A DNA stretch of 64,000 nt from Nocardia yamanashiensis NBRC 100130 (GCF_001613325.1 NZ_BDCD01000011.1:401155-465154); one strand, 5' to 3'. Counted from the first letter of the stretch, positions 17,420 through 26,393 are shown. The notes: a model not told the origin generated them from the sequence alone. A program made the numbers and translations.

Positions 17420-17506
17420 TCCACAGCTTTCCGGTATCCACAGGTTTTCTGTTTTCCCAGGTCGGCATGGCCGGGTCCGTTCGCGGGCCCGGCCATGCTG
17501 GCTTTC

Positions 17507-17866
17507 ATGGCACACAATCTCGCGCTCGGAGCGCACGGGGAGGACCTGGCGGCCGCGTATCTGCGCGACGCCGGGATGGAGATCGTGGCCCGCAACTGGC
17601 GCTGCCGGTACGGGGAACTCGACCTGATCGCACGGGCGCCGGACGGGCTGACCGTGTTCGTGGAGGTGAAGACGCGCAGCGGACTGGGCTTCGGCCAGCC
17701 CGCCGAAGCGGTCACCTTCCTCAAACAGCAGCGCATCCGCCGACTGGCCGTGGTGTGGCTGCACGAGCAGCAGGGGCCGTGGCTGCGGGTCCGGTTCGAC
17801 GTGGTGTCGGTGCTGCTGCGGCCGGTCGGTGAACCCGAGATCAAACACCTCGAGGGGGTGTTCTGA
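17507..17866 (+). CDS. YraN family (UPF0102) endonuclease-like protein
   Basis: 119 residues with the family pattern LGAHGEDLAAAYL, RNWRCRYGELDLIA and FVEVKTRSG. The Glu-Asp-ExK arrangement matches the restriction-endonuclease-like fold of Holliday-junction resolvase relatives. The family is usually beside comM/dprA, as here, which suggests DNA uptake or repair, but no activity is established. An in-frame ATG 12 bases upstream is possible; neither start has a clear ribosome site. It ends two bases before comM. Confidence 0.88.
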   Translation: MAHNLALGAHGEDLAAAYLRDAGMEIVARNWRCRYGELDLIARAPDGLTVFVEVKTRSGLGFGQPAEAVTFLKQQRIRRLAVVWLHEQQGPWLRVRFDVVSVLLRPVGEPEIKHLEGVF

Positions 17867-17868
17867 GC

Positions 17869-19377
17869 ATGCCGCTGGGCAGGGCGTTCTCGGTGGCGGT
17901 CAATGGTGTGGACGGCCAGCTGGTGGAGATCGAAGCCGATATCGGCCAGGGCTTGCCGTCGGTGCATCTGGTCGGGCGGCCGGACACCACCTTGCAGGAG
18001 TCGCGCGACCGGGTGCGGGCGGCGGTGACGAACACCGGTGAGAAGTGGCCGGACGGCCGGGTCATCCTGGCGTTGTCGCCGGCCACGTTGCCCAAGGTCG
18101 GCAGTGTCTACGACCTTGCTTTGGCCGCAGCGGTATTGGATGCGGCGGGGGTGATTCCGGGCAAGCGGCTGGCCGATACGGTCCTGCTCGGTGAGCTCGC
18201 CCTGGACGGCCGGGTGCGCCGGGTGCGCGGCATCCTGCCCGCTGTTCTCGCTGCCCGCACCGCTGGTCGCGGCACCGTCGTGGTCCCCACCGCCGCTTTG
18301 ACCGAAGCCGGTCTGGTCGACGGTGTGCGTGTTCTCGGCGCATCCACCCTCGGCGAATTGGTCGACTGGCTGCGCGGCGGCGCCGAGTTGCAGCCACCCG
18401 AACCCATGGAGGTCCCCGCTCTCCCGTCCATCGGCGATCTGAGTGAAGTGGTCGGCCAGGACCAGGCTCGCTGGGCCCTCGAAGTGGCGGCGGCGGGCGG
18501 TCACCATCTGCTCCTCACCGGCCCGCCCGGCATCGGTAAAACCATGCTGGCCCAGCGTCTCCCGAGCCTCCTCCCACCGTTGCGGGAACGAGAATCCCTG
18601 GAGGTCACCGCGATCCATTCGGTAGCCGGCACCCTCTCCGACGATCATCCCCTCATCACCGCGCCGCCTTTCGTTGCTCCGCATCACTCGTCCTCGGTGG
18701 CCGCCATGATCGGCGGTGGCTCCGGCTCGGCCCGCCCCGGCGCCGCCAGCTGTGCTCACCGCGGTGTCCTGTTCCTCGATGAATGCGCGGAGATATCGAC
18801 CAAAGTCCTTGAAGCCCTGCGAACTCCACTCGAGGAAGGCGAGGTACGCATAGCCCGCCGCGATGGAGTGGCGCGCTACCCGGCCAGGTTCCAGCTCGTT
18901 CTCGCCGCGAATCCTTGCCCCTGCGCGCCCGCACGCGACATCGACTGTATCTGTGCGCCTTTGGCCAGGCGCCGCTATCTCGGAAAGTTGTCCGGTCCGC
19001 TGATGGACCGCATCGACCTCGCAGTCCAGATGCACGCCCAAGCGGCCGGGGCCTTCAGCGGCGACGAAGTCGAATCCAGCGAAGCCGTCCGAACCCGGGT
19101 GACCGCCGCGCGCGAAGCAGCCGCGAAACGCTGGGCCGCACTACAACTCGTCACCAATGCCGAAGTCCCCGGCCACGTCCTCCGCCAACGCTTCCGCCTC
19201 CCCCGGGAAGCCTTGGCCCCCGTCGAACACGCCCTCCGCCACGGCCGCATGTCCGCCCGCGGCGCGGACCGCGCAATCCGAGTCGCCTGGACGGTCTGCG
19301 ACCTCCGCGGCGGCGACCTCCCCACAGCTCAAGACGTCCTGCAAGCCATCAACTTCCGTCAGCGAGGAGTGTCATGA
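17869..19377 (+). CDS. comM: YifB/ComM family Mg-chelatase-like AAA ATPase
   Basis: 502 residues. The N-terminal LonC-like domain (VEIEADIGQGLPSVHLVGRPD) is followed by an AAA+ module with Walker A LLTGPPGIGKTM, Walker B GVLFLDECAE and a sensor region ARFQLVLAANPCPC; a Cys-rich insertion (CICAPLARRRYLGKLSGPL) and a C-terminal Mg-chelatase subdomain follow. ComM is a branch-migration helicase that extends recombination during natural transformation in Vibrio. It forms a coupled block with yraN upstream and a small Cys-rich gene downstream (ATGA overlap). Confidence 0.93.
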   Translation: MPLGRAFSVAVNGVDGQLVEIEADIGQGLPSVHLVGRPDTTLQESRDRVRAAVTNTGEKWPDGRVILALSPATLPKVGSVYDLALAAAVLDAAGVIPGKRLADTVLLGELALDGRVRRVRGILPAVLAARTAGRGTVVVPTAALTEAGLVDGVRVLGASTLGELVDWLRGGAELQPPEPMEVPALPSIGDLSEVVGQDQARWALEVAAAGGHHLLLTGPPGIGKTMLAQRLPSLLPPLRERESLEVTAIHSVAGTLSDDHPLITAPPFVAPHHSSSVAAMIGGGSGSARPGAASCAHRGVLFLDECAEISTKVLEALRTPLEEGEVRIARRDGVARYPARFQLVLAANPCPCAPARDIDCICAPLARRRYLGKLSGPLMDRIDLAVQMHAQAAGAFSGDEVESSEAVRTRVTAAREAAAKRWAALQLVTNAEVPGHVLRQRFRLPREALAPVEHALRHGRMSARGADRAIRVAWTVCDLRGGDLPTAQDVLQAINFRQRGVS

Positions 19378-19739
19378 CCCGCCAGCACCCCAACGCCCTC
19401 GACCACAGCACCGCCTCCAACCCCGCCGATGCCTTCCACACGTCGCCCGAAACCCACTGCGAACCCTACGGCTGCGGTGGCTACGACGAAGACGGAAAAC
19501 CGTGCCCCTGCGGCGAAGACGGCGGCTGCGCCGAGAGCGGCGAATGCTGTGCCTGCCTCGCCCCCGGCGGCAAGCCGAGCAACAACGACATTCCACACCA
19601 CCTGCTGCCACTCGTCCCGCGCCCCGAGGACACTCCGGAACCGCCGAATGCTCTGAAATACGGCTGGATTCGCAACGGCCGCTATCGAAATCACTGCATC
19701 GGCAGGCGAGCCCTCTCGAACGGCGGCCGACATGAATAG
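19374..19739 (+). CDS. Cys-rich small protein between comM and dprA
   Basis: 121 residues from an ATG overlapping the comM stop; its own stop overlaps the dprA ATG by eight bases. The centre is cysteine-rich, with CGGYDEDGKPCPCGEDGGC followed by ESGECCACLAPGG, giving eight or more Cys in about 35 residues. A metal-binding or zinc-ribbon role is possible, but the CxC and CC spacing fits no zinc ribbon I recognise. The C-terminal half is basic (WIRNGRYRNHCIGRR). The double overlap argues that it is translated with the DNA-processing genes; function unknown. Confidence 0.62.
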   Translation: MTRQHPNALDHSTASNPADAFHTSPETHCEPYGCGGYDEDGKPCPCGEDGGCAESGECCACLAPGGKPSNNDIPHHLLPLVPRPEDTPEPPNALKYGWIRNGRYRNHCIGRRALSNGGRHE

Positions 19740-21171
19740 CGAGCCGAACGAGTTCGGGACGAGTAACCACACCCCGGAACACTCTGAACCAGAGAAACTT
19801 CCAGCCGTTCCAGCCACCATCGGTGTCCGGAACGAAGCCCCGGGCACCGAGGCACCTGTAGCCGCGCGAGAAGAACGCGTCGGCGATGAGTCTCGTATCA
19901 GCGCGAGGGGGGAATTCGCGGGCGGTCAGGCGTCTGTCGAGGCGGGGAAGGACTTCGCGTGCGGTCAGATGTCGGTCGGGGTTGCGGACGAATTCGGGTC
20001 CGATGAAAGGCGTTTGGCGTGGGTGTATTTGTCGCGGGTGGTGCAGGGGCCGTGTGCGGCGTTGTCGTCGTTGATCGAGTCGGTGGGGGTGGTGGAGGCG
20101 GCGCGGGCGGTTCGGGAGTGTGCGCTGCCGGAGGCGTTGCGGGGGCCTACTGAGTTGCGGCGCGGAATCGATGTGGCGGAGCGGGATTTGGCCACTATCG
20201 AACGGTTCGGGGGGCGGGTGGTGACACCGGAGGATGCGGAGTGGCCTGCTTGGCGGATGCTCGGGTTGCGGCAGCTCGATCCGGAGCGGGACGAGGCCGG
20301 GGCCGCGCCGTTGGTGCTGTGGGTGCGGGGGTCTCGGTCGCTAGCGGAGTGCACCGAGCAGGCGGTTGCGGTGGTGGGGTCGCGATGCAGCACCGGGTAC
20401 GGGAATCACGCGACGGGGGAGATCGCGGGGGAATTGGCGGCGCGCGGATGGACGGTGGTTTCCGGGGCGGCGTTCGGAATTGACGGAATGGCGCACAGGG
20501 CTGCGCTTGCCGTCGGTGGGACGACTGTCGCGGTGCTCGCCTGCGGTGCGGACCGGCCCTATCCGGTGCAGCATGACCGGTTGCTGGCCGAGATCGCGGA
20601 TACCGGGCTTGTGGTGAGCGAGTATCCGCCGGGGACGACGGCGCGGAAGCATCACTTCCTGGCCCGGAATCGGCTGATAGCCGCTCTGGCCGATGGGGTC
20701 GTGGTGGTCGAGGCCGGAATGCGGAGCGGGGCCCGCAACACCGTCAAATGGTCGCGGCGGCTCGGACGTCCGGCCATGGCGGTGCCCGGGCCGATCACCT
20801 CGGCGGCCTCGGCCGGATGCCATCGGATGATCCGGGACGGTGAGGCATTCATCGTGACCAGCGCCGAACAGGTGCTCGACGAAGCGGGACCCTTGCGCCT
20901 GTCGCTCCCGGGCACGGTCCCCGCGAATCCCGAGGATAACCTCGCCGACGACGAAGCCCTGCTGTACGCGGCCCTGCCCGCGGCGGGTTCGTGCTCGCCG
21001 CGCGCTCTCGTCACCACCACCGGCCTCTCGCTACCCGCCGTCCGAGCCACCCTGTCCGCACTCGAGCTGGCCGGCCTCGTCGGTTGCGACGGCGACGGGT
21101 GGTACCGCCTCGCCCCGTCGAACCGCTCAGCCACGGAGGAGGTTTCAGCCACCCACGACCGCCACCGTTGA
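19732..21171 (+). CDS. dprA: DNA-processing protein DprA with N-terminal extension
   Basis: 479 residues, against about 300-390 for most DprA proteins. The extra part is an N-terminal polar, probably disordered stretch of about 90 residues before [17 protein letters not shown]. The Rossmann core is clear: [46 protein letters not shown] and [16 protein letters not shown]-terminal winged helix ([20 protein letters not shown]) closes the protein. DprA loads RecA on incoming single-stranded DNA. Codons in the middle of the gene are G-ending and TTG-rich, unlike the C-ending 3' part. The last 50 bases are copied in the downstream repeat region. Confidence 0.93.
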   Translation: MNSEPNEFGTSNHTPEHSEPEKLPAVPATIGVRNEAPGTEAPVAAREERVGDESRISARGEFAGGQASVEAGKDFACGQMSVGVADEFGSDERRLAWVYLSRVVQGPCAALSSLIESVGVVEAARAVRECALPEALRGPTELRRGIDVAERDLATIERFGGRVVTPEDAEWPAWRMLGLRQLDPERDEAGAAPLVLWVRGSRSLAECTEQAVAVVGSRCSTGYGNHATGEIAGELAARGWTVVSGAAFGIDGMAHRAALAVGGTTVAVLACGADRPYPVQHDRLLAEIADTGLVVSEYPPGTTARKHHFLARNRLIAALADGVVVVEAGMRSGARNTVKWSRRLGRPAMAVPGPITSAASAGCHRMIRDGEAFIVTSAEQVLDEAGPLRLSLPGTVPANPEDNLADDEALLYAALPAAGSCSPRALVTTTGLSLPAVRATLSALELAGLVGCDGDGWYRLAPSNRSATEEVSATHDRHR

Positions 21172-21770
21172 CCGCCGCCCCCCGCCCAGCCGCCGGCCAA
21201 CTGTGGCCGCTGGCGGGCATGGTGGCTGGTCGAGCATGGTCGTTGGTCGAGCACGGTCATTGGTCGGGCATGGTTGCGGGTCGAGCATGGTTTCTGGTCG
21301 ACCATGCTCGTTGGTCGAGCGTGGCCGCTGGCCGACCATGGCCGCTGGTCGAGTCGCTCAGCTGCAGAGGAGTTTTCAGCTACTCACGATCGCCACCGTT
21401 GATCGCCACTCACACCGCCGCCCCACCGCCACCGGCCCCTGGCCAACTGTCGCCTCTGGTCGAGCGTGGTCGGCTGACCATGGCCGCTGGTCAGCTGTGG
21501 ACGCTGGTCGCGAGTGGTCGCTGGTCGAGCGCGGCCGCCGGTCGAGCATGGTCGCTGGTCGCGCGTGGCCGCTGGCCGACCATGGCCGGTCGAGCCGTTC
21601 AGCCGCAGAGGAGTTTTCAGCCACTCACGATCGCCACCTCCGCCCCCGCCCCACTCCCACGAGCCGGTGGCCAACTGTGGCCGCTCGTCGCGAGTGGTCG
21701 CTGGTCGAGCGTGGCCCACCGGTCGAGCGTGGCCGCTGGTCGAGCACGGTCGCTGGTCGAGCTCACGTGG
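21121..21770 (+). repeat. Nested minisatellite: three blocks of 17-bp units
   Basis: The basic unit approximates GCCGCTGGTCGAGCATG (17 bp). Block 1 (21206-21353) has about 8.7 units, block 2 (21452-21594) about 8, block 3 (21680-21762) about 5, with a few 14-, 16- or 18-bp variants. Before each block lies a related spacer of 85-98 bases (21121-21205, 21354-21451, 21595-21679) containing GGAG-TTTTCAGCC-type sequence and ACGATCGCCACC and ending GGCCAACTGT. The first spacer is the 3' end of dprA plus its stop, so the higher-order unit of about 235-240 bp was built from dprA's tail. No gene is credible in 21172-21907. Confidence 0.85.
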
Positions 21771-21907
21771 CCGACTCAGGGAGTAGCCGGGTAGAGGCAC
21801 ACCAGCGTGGAGTTTTGCGCGTGTTGGCGACGTTGGTGTGCCACTCGGCGGGCTGGTTTTCGGCGAGGGCGCTTGCGGTGGGGGCGGATCGGGGTCAGCG
21901 TGGGGGG

Positions 21908-22831
21908 ATGGGTGGATTGCCGGAGGATTTGGAAGCGTTGCTGGTGGAGTACGGGCGGCATTTGCGGTTGGGGCGGAATCGGTCGGTGCATACGGAGCGG
22001 GCGTATGTGGGGGATGCGCGGTCGTTGCTGGAGCATTTGCTGGCGCGGTCGGCGGATTCGGGGGTGGGGGAGCTGGATTTGGCGTTGCTGAGGTCGTGGC
22101 TGGCGGAGCAGGCGGCCGGTGGGGCGGCGCGGACGACCATGGCGCGGCGGTCGTCGTCGGCGCGGACTTTCACGGGGTGGCTGGCGCATACGGGGCGGTT
22201 GAAGGTGGATCCGGGGCCGCGGCTGGGGTCGCCGCGCGCGCATCGGGTGCTGCCCGCGGTGCTCGGGAAGGAGCAGGCGAAGGCGGCCATGGCGGCGGCG
22301 GAATCGGGTGCGGCGCAGCATGATCCGATGGCGTTGCGGGATCGGCTGATCGTGGAGATGCTGTACGCCACCGGGATTCGCGTGAGTGAGCTGTGTGGTT
22401 TGGATATCGAGGATGTGGATCGGGAGCGCCGGTTGGTGCGGGTGCTGGGTAAGGGGAACAAGGAGCGTTCGGTGCCGTTCGGGGCGCCGGCCGATCGGGC
22501 TCTGGAACTATGGTTGCAGCACGGGCGATCATCGTTCGCCACCCCCGAATCGGGGCGGGCGCTGCTGCTCGGGCGACGCGGCAAACGCATCGATCAGCGG
22601 CAGGCCAGAACGGTGGTGCACGAGGTGGTTTCCGCCATCCCCGGCGCACCCGATATGGGCCCGCACGGTTTCCGCCACACCGCTGCCACCCATCTACTCG
22701 AAGGTGGAGCCGACCTGCGCGTGGTCCAGGAGATCCTCGGCCACACCAGCCTGGCCACCACCCAGCTCTACACCCACGTCTCCATCGAACGCCTGAAGAA
22801 GGTCCACGACCAGGCGCACCCCCGTGCCTGA
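21908..22831 (+). CDS. xerC: Tyrosine recombinase XerC
   Basis: 307 residues, normal XerC length. The N-terminal SAM-like core-binding domain spans about residues 5-100. The catalytic domain contains [11 protein letters not shown] (Arg), [12 protein letters not shown] (Lys), [10 protein letters not shown] (His-x-x-Arg), [10 protein letters not shown] (His) and LYTHVS (nucleophilic Tyr). XerC acts at dif to resolve chromosome dimers. The conserved position after dprA argues against a phage integrase. The 5' half uses G-ending codons and switches to C-ending codons near 22540. The same frame is open back through the minisatellite to 21203, but that stretch is not credible coding sequence. Confidence 0.94.
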   Translation: MGGLPEDLEALLVEYGRHLRLGRNRSVHTERAYVGDARSLLEHLLARSADSGVGELDLALLRSWLAEQAAGGAARTTMARRSSSARTFTGWLAHTGRLKVDPGPRLGSPRAHRVLPAVLGKEQAKAAMAAAESGAAQHDPMALRDRLIVEMLYATGIRVSELCGLDIEDVDRERRLVRVLGKGNKERSVPFGAPADRALELWLQHGRSSFATPESGRALLLGRRGKRIDQRQARTVVHEVVSAIPGAPDMGPHGFRHTAATHLLEGGADLRVVQEILGHTSLATTQLYTHVSIERLKKVHDQAHPRA

Positions 22832-23609
22832 TTCCTTCGAACGCGTTCCGGGCCACCCCGATTCGCCGATCATCCTGCACGTACCCCACTCGTCACGCGT
22901 CATCCCGCCCGAGGTCCGCTCCGGCATCCTGCTCGACGACGCCGCCCTGGAACTCGAACTCGACCACATCACCGACGCCCACACCGAACACCTGGCCGCC
23001 GCGACTGCCGACCGCATGCGAATCCGACCCTGGCAGTTCGTGAACCGCCGCTCCCGCCTGGTCGTGGATCCCGAACGTTTCCCCGACGACCGCGAGGAAA
23101 TGCTCACCGTCGGCATGGGCGCCGTCTACACCCGGACCACCCACCGCACCCCACTCCGTGCTGTCGAGTTCGACCCGAACCCCTTGCTCGACACCTACTT
23201 CCACCCGTACGCCCGAGCCATGACCGATCTGGTCGCCGACCGCTTGGCCGCCACTGGCAGCGCCGTCATCCTCGACGTGCACTCCTATCCCTCCCGGTCG
23301 CTCCCGTACGAACTGCACGCGGACGGCCCCCGCCCGCCGATCTGCCTGGGTACCGACGACTTCCACACCCCACCCGCCCTGCTGGACCGGGCTCGCGCCT
23401 GTCTCGGAGTGATCGGCGAGACCGCCACCGACGCGCCGTTCGCGGGAACCTATGTGCCCCTGGACTATTACGTCACCGACCCCCGCGTCACCGCCCTCAT
23501 GATCGAGATCCGCCGCGATGTCTACATGACGGAGCCCGGCGGCCCGCCCACCTCCGGATTTTCCGAAGTCAGTAGGGCGCTCGCCGCCTTCGCGGACGAA
23601 CTCGCCTGA
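22824..23609 (+). CDS. N-formylglutamate amidohydrolase family protein
   Basis: 261 residues. Family landmarks are [12 protein letters not shown] near the N terminus, [12 protein letters not shown] and a late [10 protein letters not shown]. The family (HutG type) cleaves formyl or acyl groups from glutamate-like amines using a metal; stand-alone members outside hut operons often have unknown substrates. Its GTG lies inside the xerC 3' end, an 8-base overlap, so it is probably translated from the xerC message. Confidence 0.8.
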   Translation: MPDSFERVPGHPDSPIILHVPHSSRVIPPEVRSGILLDDAALELELDHITDAHTEHLAAATADRMRIRPWQFVNRRSRLVVDPERFPDDREEMLTVGMGAVYTRTTHRTPLRAVEFDPNPLLDTYFHPYARAMTDLVADRLAATGSAVILDVHSYPSRSLPYELHADGPRPPICLGTDDFHTPPALLDRARACLGVIGETATDAPFAGTYVPLDYYVTDPRVTALMIEIRRDVYMTEPGGPPTSGFSEVSRALAAFADELA

Positions 23610-23693
23610 TCGCTGCCCGCCGCCGCGCCGTACGGATTTCGATCCAGCTGACAGCCTCGCGATCAATCGGCTGACCGGCCTCGAATTGTCACT

Positions 23694-23754
23694 ACTGCCG
23701 ACTGCCGACTGCCGACTGCCCTTGTCAGTGGTATCGACTGTCCTTGTAAGTGGT
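23694..23754 (+). repeat. 7-bp tandem repeat and a 13-bp direct repeat
   Basis: ACTGCCG is repeated three times plus ACTGCC (23694-23720). CCTTGTCAGTGGT (23720-23732) then recurs as CCTTGTAAGTGGT (23742-23754). This lies in the gap 23610-24066, which otherwise holds the iron box at its end; I see no gene in it. Confidence 0.6.
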
Positions 23755-24034
23755 GCCAGCTCATGTTCGCAAGACCCTCGCAGGTAACGGCCGGCGCTGC
23801 TTCGCACTGGTGAGAGTGCGGAATCATTCCGGGCGCGATGCCGTTGATCTGACAAGTCGACGATCGCCGCTCGCCGCGGCGCATACGCCAGAACTCGCGA
23901 TGGGTTCCCGGACCTCGGCCGCAGCGCAGCGCTCGGACGAGTTGCGCGGTTTCAACCGAGTCCGGCCGGACCGGGTATACCTCCGCCATATCGCGAACGT
24001 ATCGACGAGCTATCGGAGATCGTGCTACGGTTAC

Positions 24035-24048
24035 TTAGGTAATCCTAA
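24035..24048 (+). promoter_or_regulatory. IdeR/DtxR-type iron box
   Basis: TTAGGTAATCCTAA is a palindrome with perfect 5-bp arms around TAAT. Extended by five bases it matches roughly 12 of 19 positions of the IdeR consensus TTAGGTTAGGCTAACCTAA. It lies 18 bases before the chosen start of a siderophore-interacting reductase gene, the expected target class, so iron-replete IdeR should repress that gene. Confidence 0.72.
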
Positions 24049-24066
24049 TTCATGGAGGTACTGGTT

Positions 24067-24831
24067 GTGGCTCGCCCACGTACGACCCTCGTAGTGCAGA
24101 ACACCGTCCGGCTCACCGATCACCTGATCCGCGTGCGCCTGGGCGGCCCCGGGTTCGCGGCCTTCCAGCCGAACGCCTTCACCGACGCCTACGTCAAACT
24201 CGTCTTCCCGGGCGCCGACGGCGAAACCGTCCGGACCTACACCGTGCGCGAGGTCGACGCCGCCGCACAGGAGATCGTCATCGACTTCGTCTACCACGGT
24301 GACGAGGGCGTAGCCGGACCGTGGGCGGCCGCCGCGGAACCCGGCGACAGCATCGAATTGATGGGCCCCGGCGGCGCTTACGCCCCGCGCGCGGACGCCG
24401 ACTGGCATCTGCTCGCCGGTGACGAGAGCGCCCTGCCCGCCATCGCCGCCGCCTGCGCCGCCCTGCCCGCCGAGGCCGTCGGCTCGGTCTTCCTGGAGGT
24501 CGGCGGTCCCGCCGACGAACTGTTCTTCCCCTATCCCGAAGGCGTGGAGCGCATCTGGGTTCACCGTGGCGACGCCGAACCCGGCGAACGTCTCGCCGCG
24601 GCGGTCAAGGCCGCACCGTGGCGCGAGGGCCAGGTCCAGGTGTTCATCCACGGTGAGGCGCAGGCGGTCATGCACGAGCTGCGCCCCTACATCCGCAAGC
24701 AGCGCGGGATCACCGCCGAATGGGCGTCCTCGATCTCCGGGTACTGGCGGCGCGGCCGCACCGAGGAGGGTTTCCGCCGCTGGAAATCCGAACTGGCGGA
24801 GCAGGAGAAGGCCGCCACCGCGGGCGTCTGA
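24067..24831 (+). CDS. viuB: Siderophore-interacting FAD-dependent ferric reductase
   Basis: 254 residues of the SIP/ViuB family. The FAD-binding domain has FVKLVF-like YVKLVF and RTYTVREVD; then GPWAAAAEPGDSIELMGPGG, LLAGDESALPAI and SSISGYWRRGRTEEGFRRWK, the characteristic C terminus. These enzymes reduce Fe(III)-siderophores in the cytosol. The start is GTG with GGAGGT seven bases upstream; the ATG 15 bases earlier nearly touches the iron box and lacks a ribosome site. M. tuberculosis Rv2895c occupies the same neighbourhood. Confidence 0.9.
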   Translation: MARPRTTLVVQNTVRLTDHLIRVRLGGPGFAAFQPNAFTDAYVKLVFPGADGETVRTYTVREVDAAAQEIVIDFVYHGDEGVAGPWAAAAEPGDSIELMGPGGAYAPRADADWHLLAGDESALPAIAAACAALPAEAVGSVFLEVGGPADELFFPYPEGVERIWVHRGDAEPGERLAAAVKAAPWREGQVQVFIHGEAQAVMHELRPYIRKQRGITAEWASSISGYWRRGRTEEGFRRWKSELAEQEKAATAGV

Positions 24832-24933
24832 AACCTTGCGTCCCAGTCGATGTGGTGGTTTCGCGGCCACCGCATCGGCGGGTAGCCCGGAATATGCTCG
24901 ACGCGAGTGGATTCGGTCCGTAGCGTCCATTTC

Positions 24934-25308
24934 ATGACCGTCGACCGATCCACCGAGACCCCGTCCCTGCGTGACCGCCTGCGTACGGCCGTGCCCGTGG
25001 CCATGAAGGCCCGCGATCGAACGGCGACAGCCGCACTCCGCTCGGCCCTGGCCGCGATCGACAATGCGGAAGCGGTCGACGGATCGGATGTACAGGCGGG
25101 CGCGATCGAATCCAGTGCGGTCGGCCTCGGCGCAGCGGAACGCGAGCGCCGCATTCTCACCGAAGCCGATATCGAAGCCATCGTCCGGGCCGAAATCGCC
25201 GACCGTCTCACCGCTGCAAGCGAATACGACGGGCTGAGCGGAGGGGCCGAGCGCGCCGCATCCCTGCGGGCCGAGGCGGCTGCCCTCACTGCGCAACTCG
25301 ACTCCTGA
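24934..25308 (+). CDS. GatB/YqeY-like helical protein
   Basis: 124 residues, slightly shorter than usual YqeY proteins (about 150). The helix-rich sequence includes LRDRLRTAVPVAMKARDRTATAALRS split over two helices, and ILTEADIEAIVRAEIADRL, typical of the domain shared with the tail of GatB and related to tRNA-dependent amidotransferase. Free-standing YqeY has no settled role. No clear ribosome site is visible; an in-frame GTG at 24907 is an alternative start. Confidence 0.75.
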   Translation: MTVDRSTETPSLRDRLRTAVPVAMKARDRTATAALRSALAAIDNAEAVDGSDVQAGAIESSAVGLGAAERERRILTEADIEAIVRAEIADRLTAASEYDGLSGGAERAASLRAEAAALTAQLDS

Positions 25309-25318
25309 TAATCCAGGT

Positions 25319-25837
25319 TCAGTGCTGGGGTACGAGGGTGGCGATGTAGCGGCCGGCGAACCAGCGCTGAATGAGCCGCACCACCGGCGCACCCAATTGC
25401 ACGTACCAGGTTCCCGGTCGCGAAAACGCCGCCACCACGCCGTAAACCGATTCATCGGCCGGATCGAACTCGACGGCGAACAACTCCTCGCCGATCTCGG
25501 GATGCTGCGGCAAGGTGCCGTAGGCGAATCCGCGTCGATCGGGCTCGTTCACCACGTACACGACCCGGCACCGCGCGGTGATGCCGATGGGCCCCGGCCC
25601 CAGCCGGATCGTCATCTCGGTGCCAGGTTCCGCGGTCGGCGTGCTCGCGTCGTGAAAGACGTTCGTACCCCGCTGCATTCGATACGCCAGGATCTGCTCG
25701 CCCGCGCTCTCGAACAATGCCCGCCCCGAACCGATCCGCCGTCGCAACCGGAAATGGTCGTATCCGGCCGGGAACTCACCCGCCGTCGCACCGACCTCCG
25801 GATAGCTGAACGGCACCGCCGCTGACTCCTGCGTCAT
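25319..25837 (-). CDS. DUF1990 family protein
   Basis: 172 residues, starting with FSYPEVGAT and continuing GYDHFRLRRRIGSG, ARCRVVYVVNEPDRRGFAYGTLPQHPEIGEE (given here as a region, not a continuous motif) and FSRPGTWYVQLGAPVVRLIQ. This pattern is the DUF1990 family, of unknown function, common in actinobacteria and plants. It has no signal peptide. Its start lies inside the 3' end of the M23 peptidase gene, so the two may be translated together. Confidence 0.82.
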   Translation of the reverse strand: MTQESAAVPFSYPEVGATAGEFPAGYDHFRLRRRIGSGRALFESAGEQILAYRMQRGTNVFHDASTPTAEPGTEMTIRLGPGPIGITARCRVVYVVNEPDRRGFAYGTLPQHPEIGEELFAVEFDPADESVYGVVAAFSRPGTWYVQLGAPVVRLIQRWFAGRYIATLVPQH

Positions 25838-26393
25838 GACCCCATCCTGAACCCGCGTCCGGAGTCTCGACAGGGCAATCAGCCGTGAGTCGCGTCTCGC
25901 CGGTCGCCGCGAGCGGTTTCAACCGAATCGGGATCGCCCGCAGCAGGCCGAGCGGATCGAGATAGTCGCCGTCGCGCCGCAAGCCCCAATGCAGGCAGGC
26001 CGCGACCGGGCATCCTTCGTGCCCGCCCGCCAGCACCCCGATCGCCTCGCCGTGAATCACCCTGCGCCCCACCGTGACCGAGGCGGTGACCGGCTCGTAC
26101 GTGGTGCGCAGCCCACCCGCGTGATCGACGGAGACCACCGGTTTGCCCGCCACGGTCCCCGCGAACACCACGGTCCCGTCACCCGCCGCGAGTACCGGAT
26201 CGCCCGTACTCCCGGACAGATCCACTCCCCGATGCCCGGGCAGCCAGTTCTGCGCGGGTTTGTCGAACGCCCGCACCACCGCCGGCCGCGGCCGTAGCGG
26301 CCACTCGAACCGCTCACCGGGCGCCGCCACGCACACCGGCGCGGCGACCAGCACGATCGGCAACCACCCGAACACGATCCACATCAGGCGCAT
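25776..26393 (-). CDS. Secreted M23 family metallopeptidase
   Basis: 205 residues. MRLMWIVFGWLPIVLVAAPVC begins a signal peptide. The M23/LytM domain has NWLPGHRGVDLSG (first metal-binding His and Asp), AAGDGTVVFAGTVAGKPVV and ACLHWGLRRDG (HxH replaced by a single visible H-W-G pair, as in some degenerate members). M23 enzymes cut peptidoglycan cross-links, and degenerate forms can act as activators. M. tuberculosis has a related gene next to rpsB. The tail after LKPLAATGE is low-complexity and overlaps the DUF1990 start by 62 bases. Confidence 0.82.
   Translation of the reverse strand: MRLMWIVFGWLPIVLVAAPVCVAAPGERFEWPLRPRPAVVRAFDKPAQNWLPGHRGVDLSGSTGDPVLAAGDGTVVFAGTVAGKPVVSVDHAGGLRTTYEPVTASVTVGRRVIHGEAIGVLAGGHEGCPVAACLHWGLRRDGDYLDPLGLLRAIPIRLKPLAATGETRLTADCPVETPDAGSGWGHDAGVSGGAVQLSGGRCDGG

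Noticed and set aside
21206..21762. Repeat array resembling a CRISPR
   Set aside because: The 17-bp units are contiguous with no unique spacers, and no cas genes are near.
21203..21907. Frame open through the minisatellite into xerC, adding about 235 residues to XerC
   Set aside because: The extension is translated tandem repeat, has no ribosome site, and the protein would exceed the XerC family length; conserved XerC begins near 21908.
21908..22831. Phage or integron integrase marking a mobile element
   Set aside because: Position after dprA and XerC-like length match the core chromosomal xerC; no attachment-site duplication was seen.
24052..24066. ATG start for the siderophore reductase
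   Set aside because: It nearly touches the iron box and lacks a ribosome site; GGAGGT precedes the GTG at 24067.
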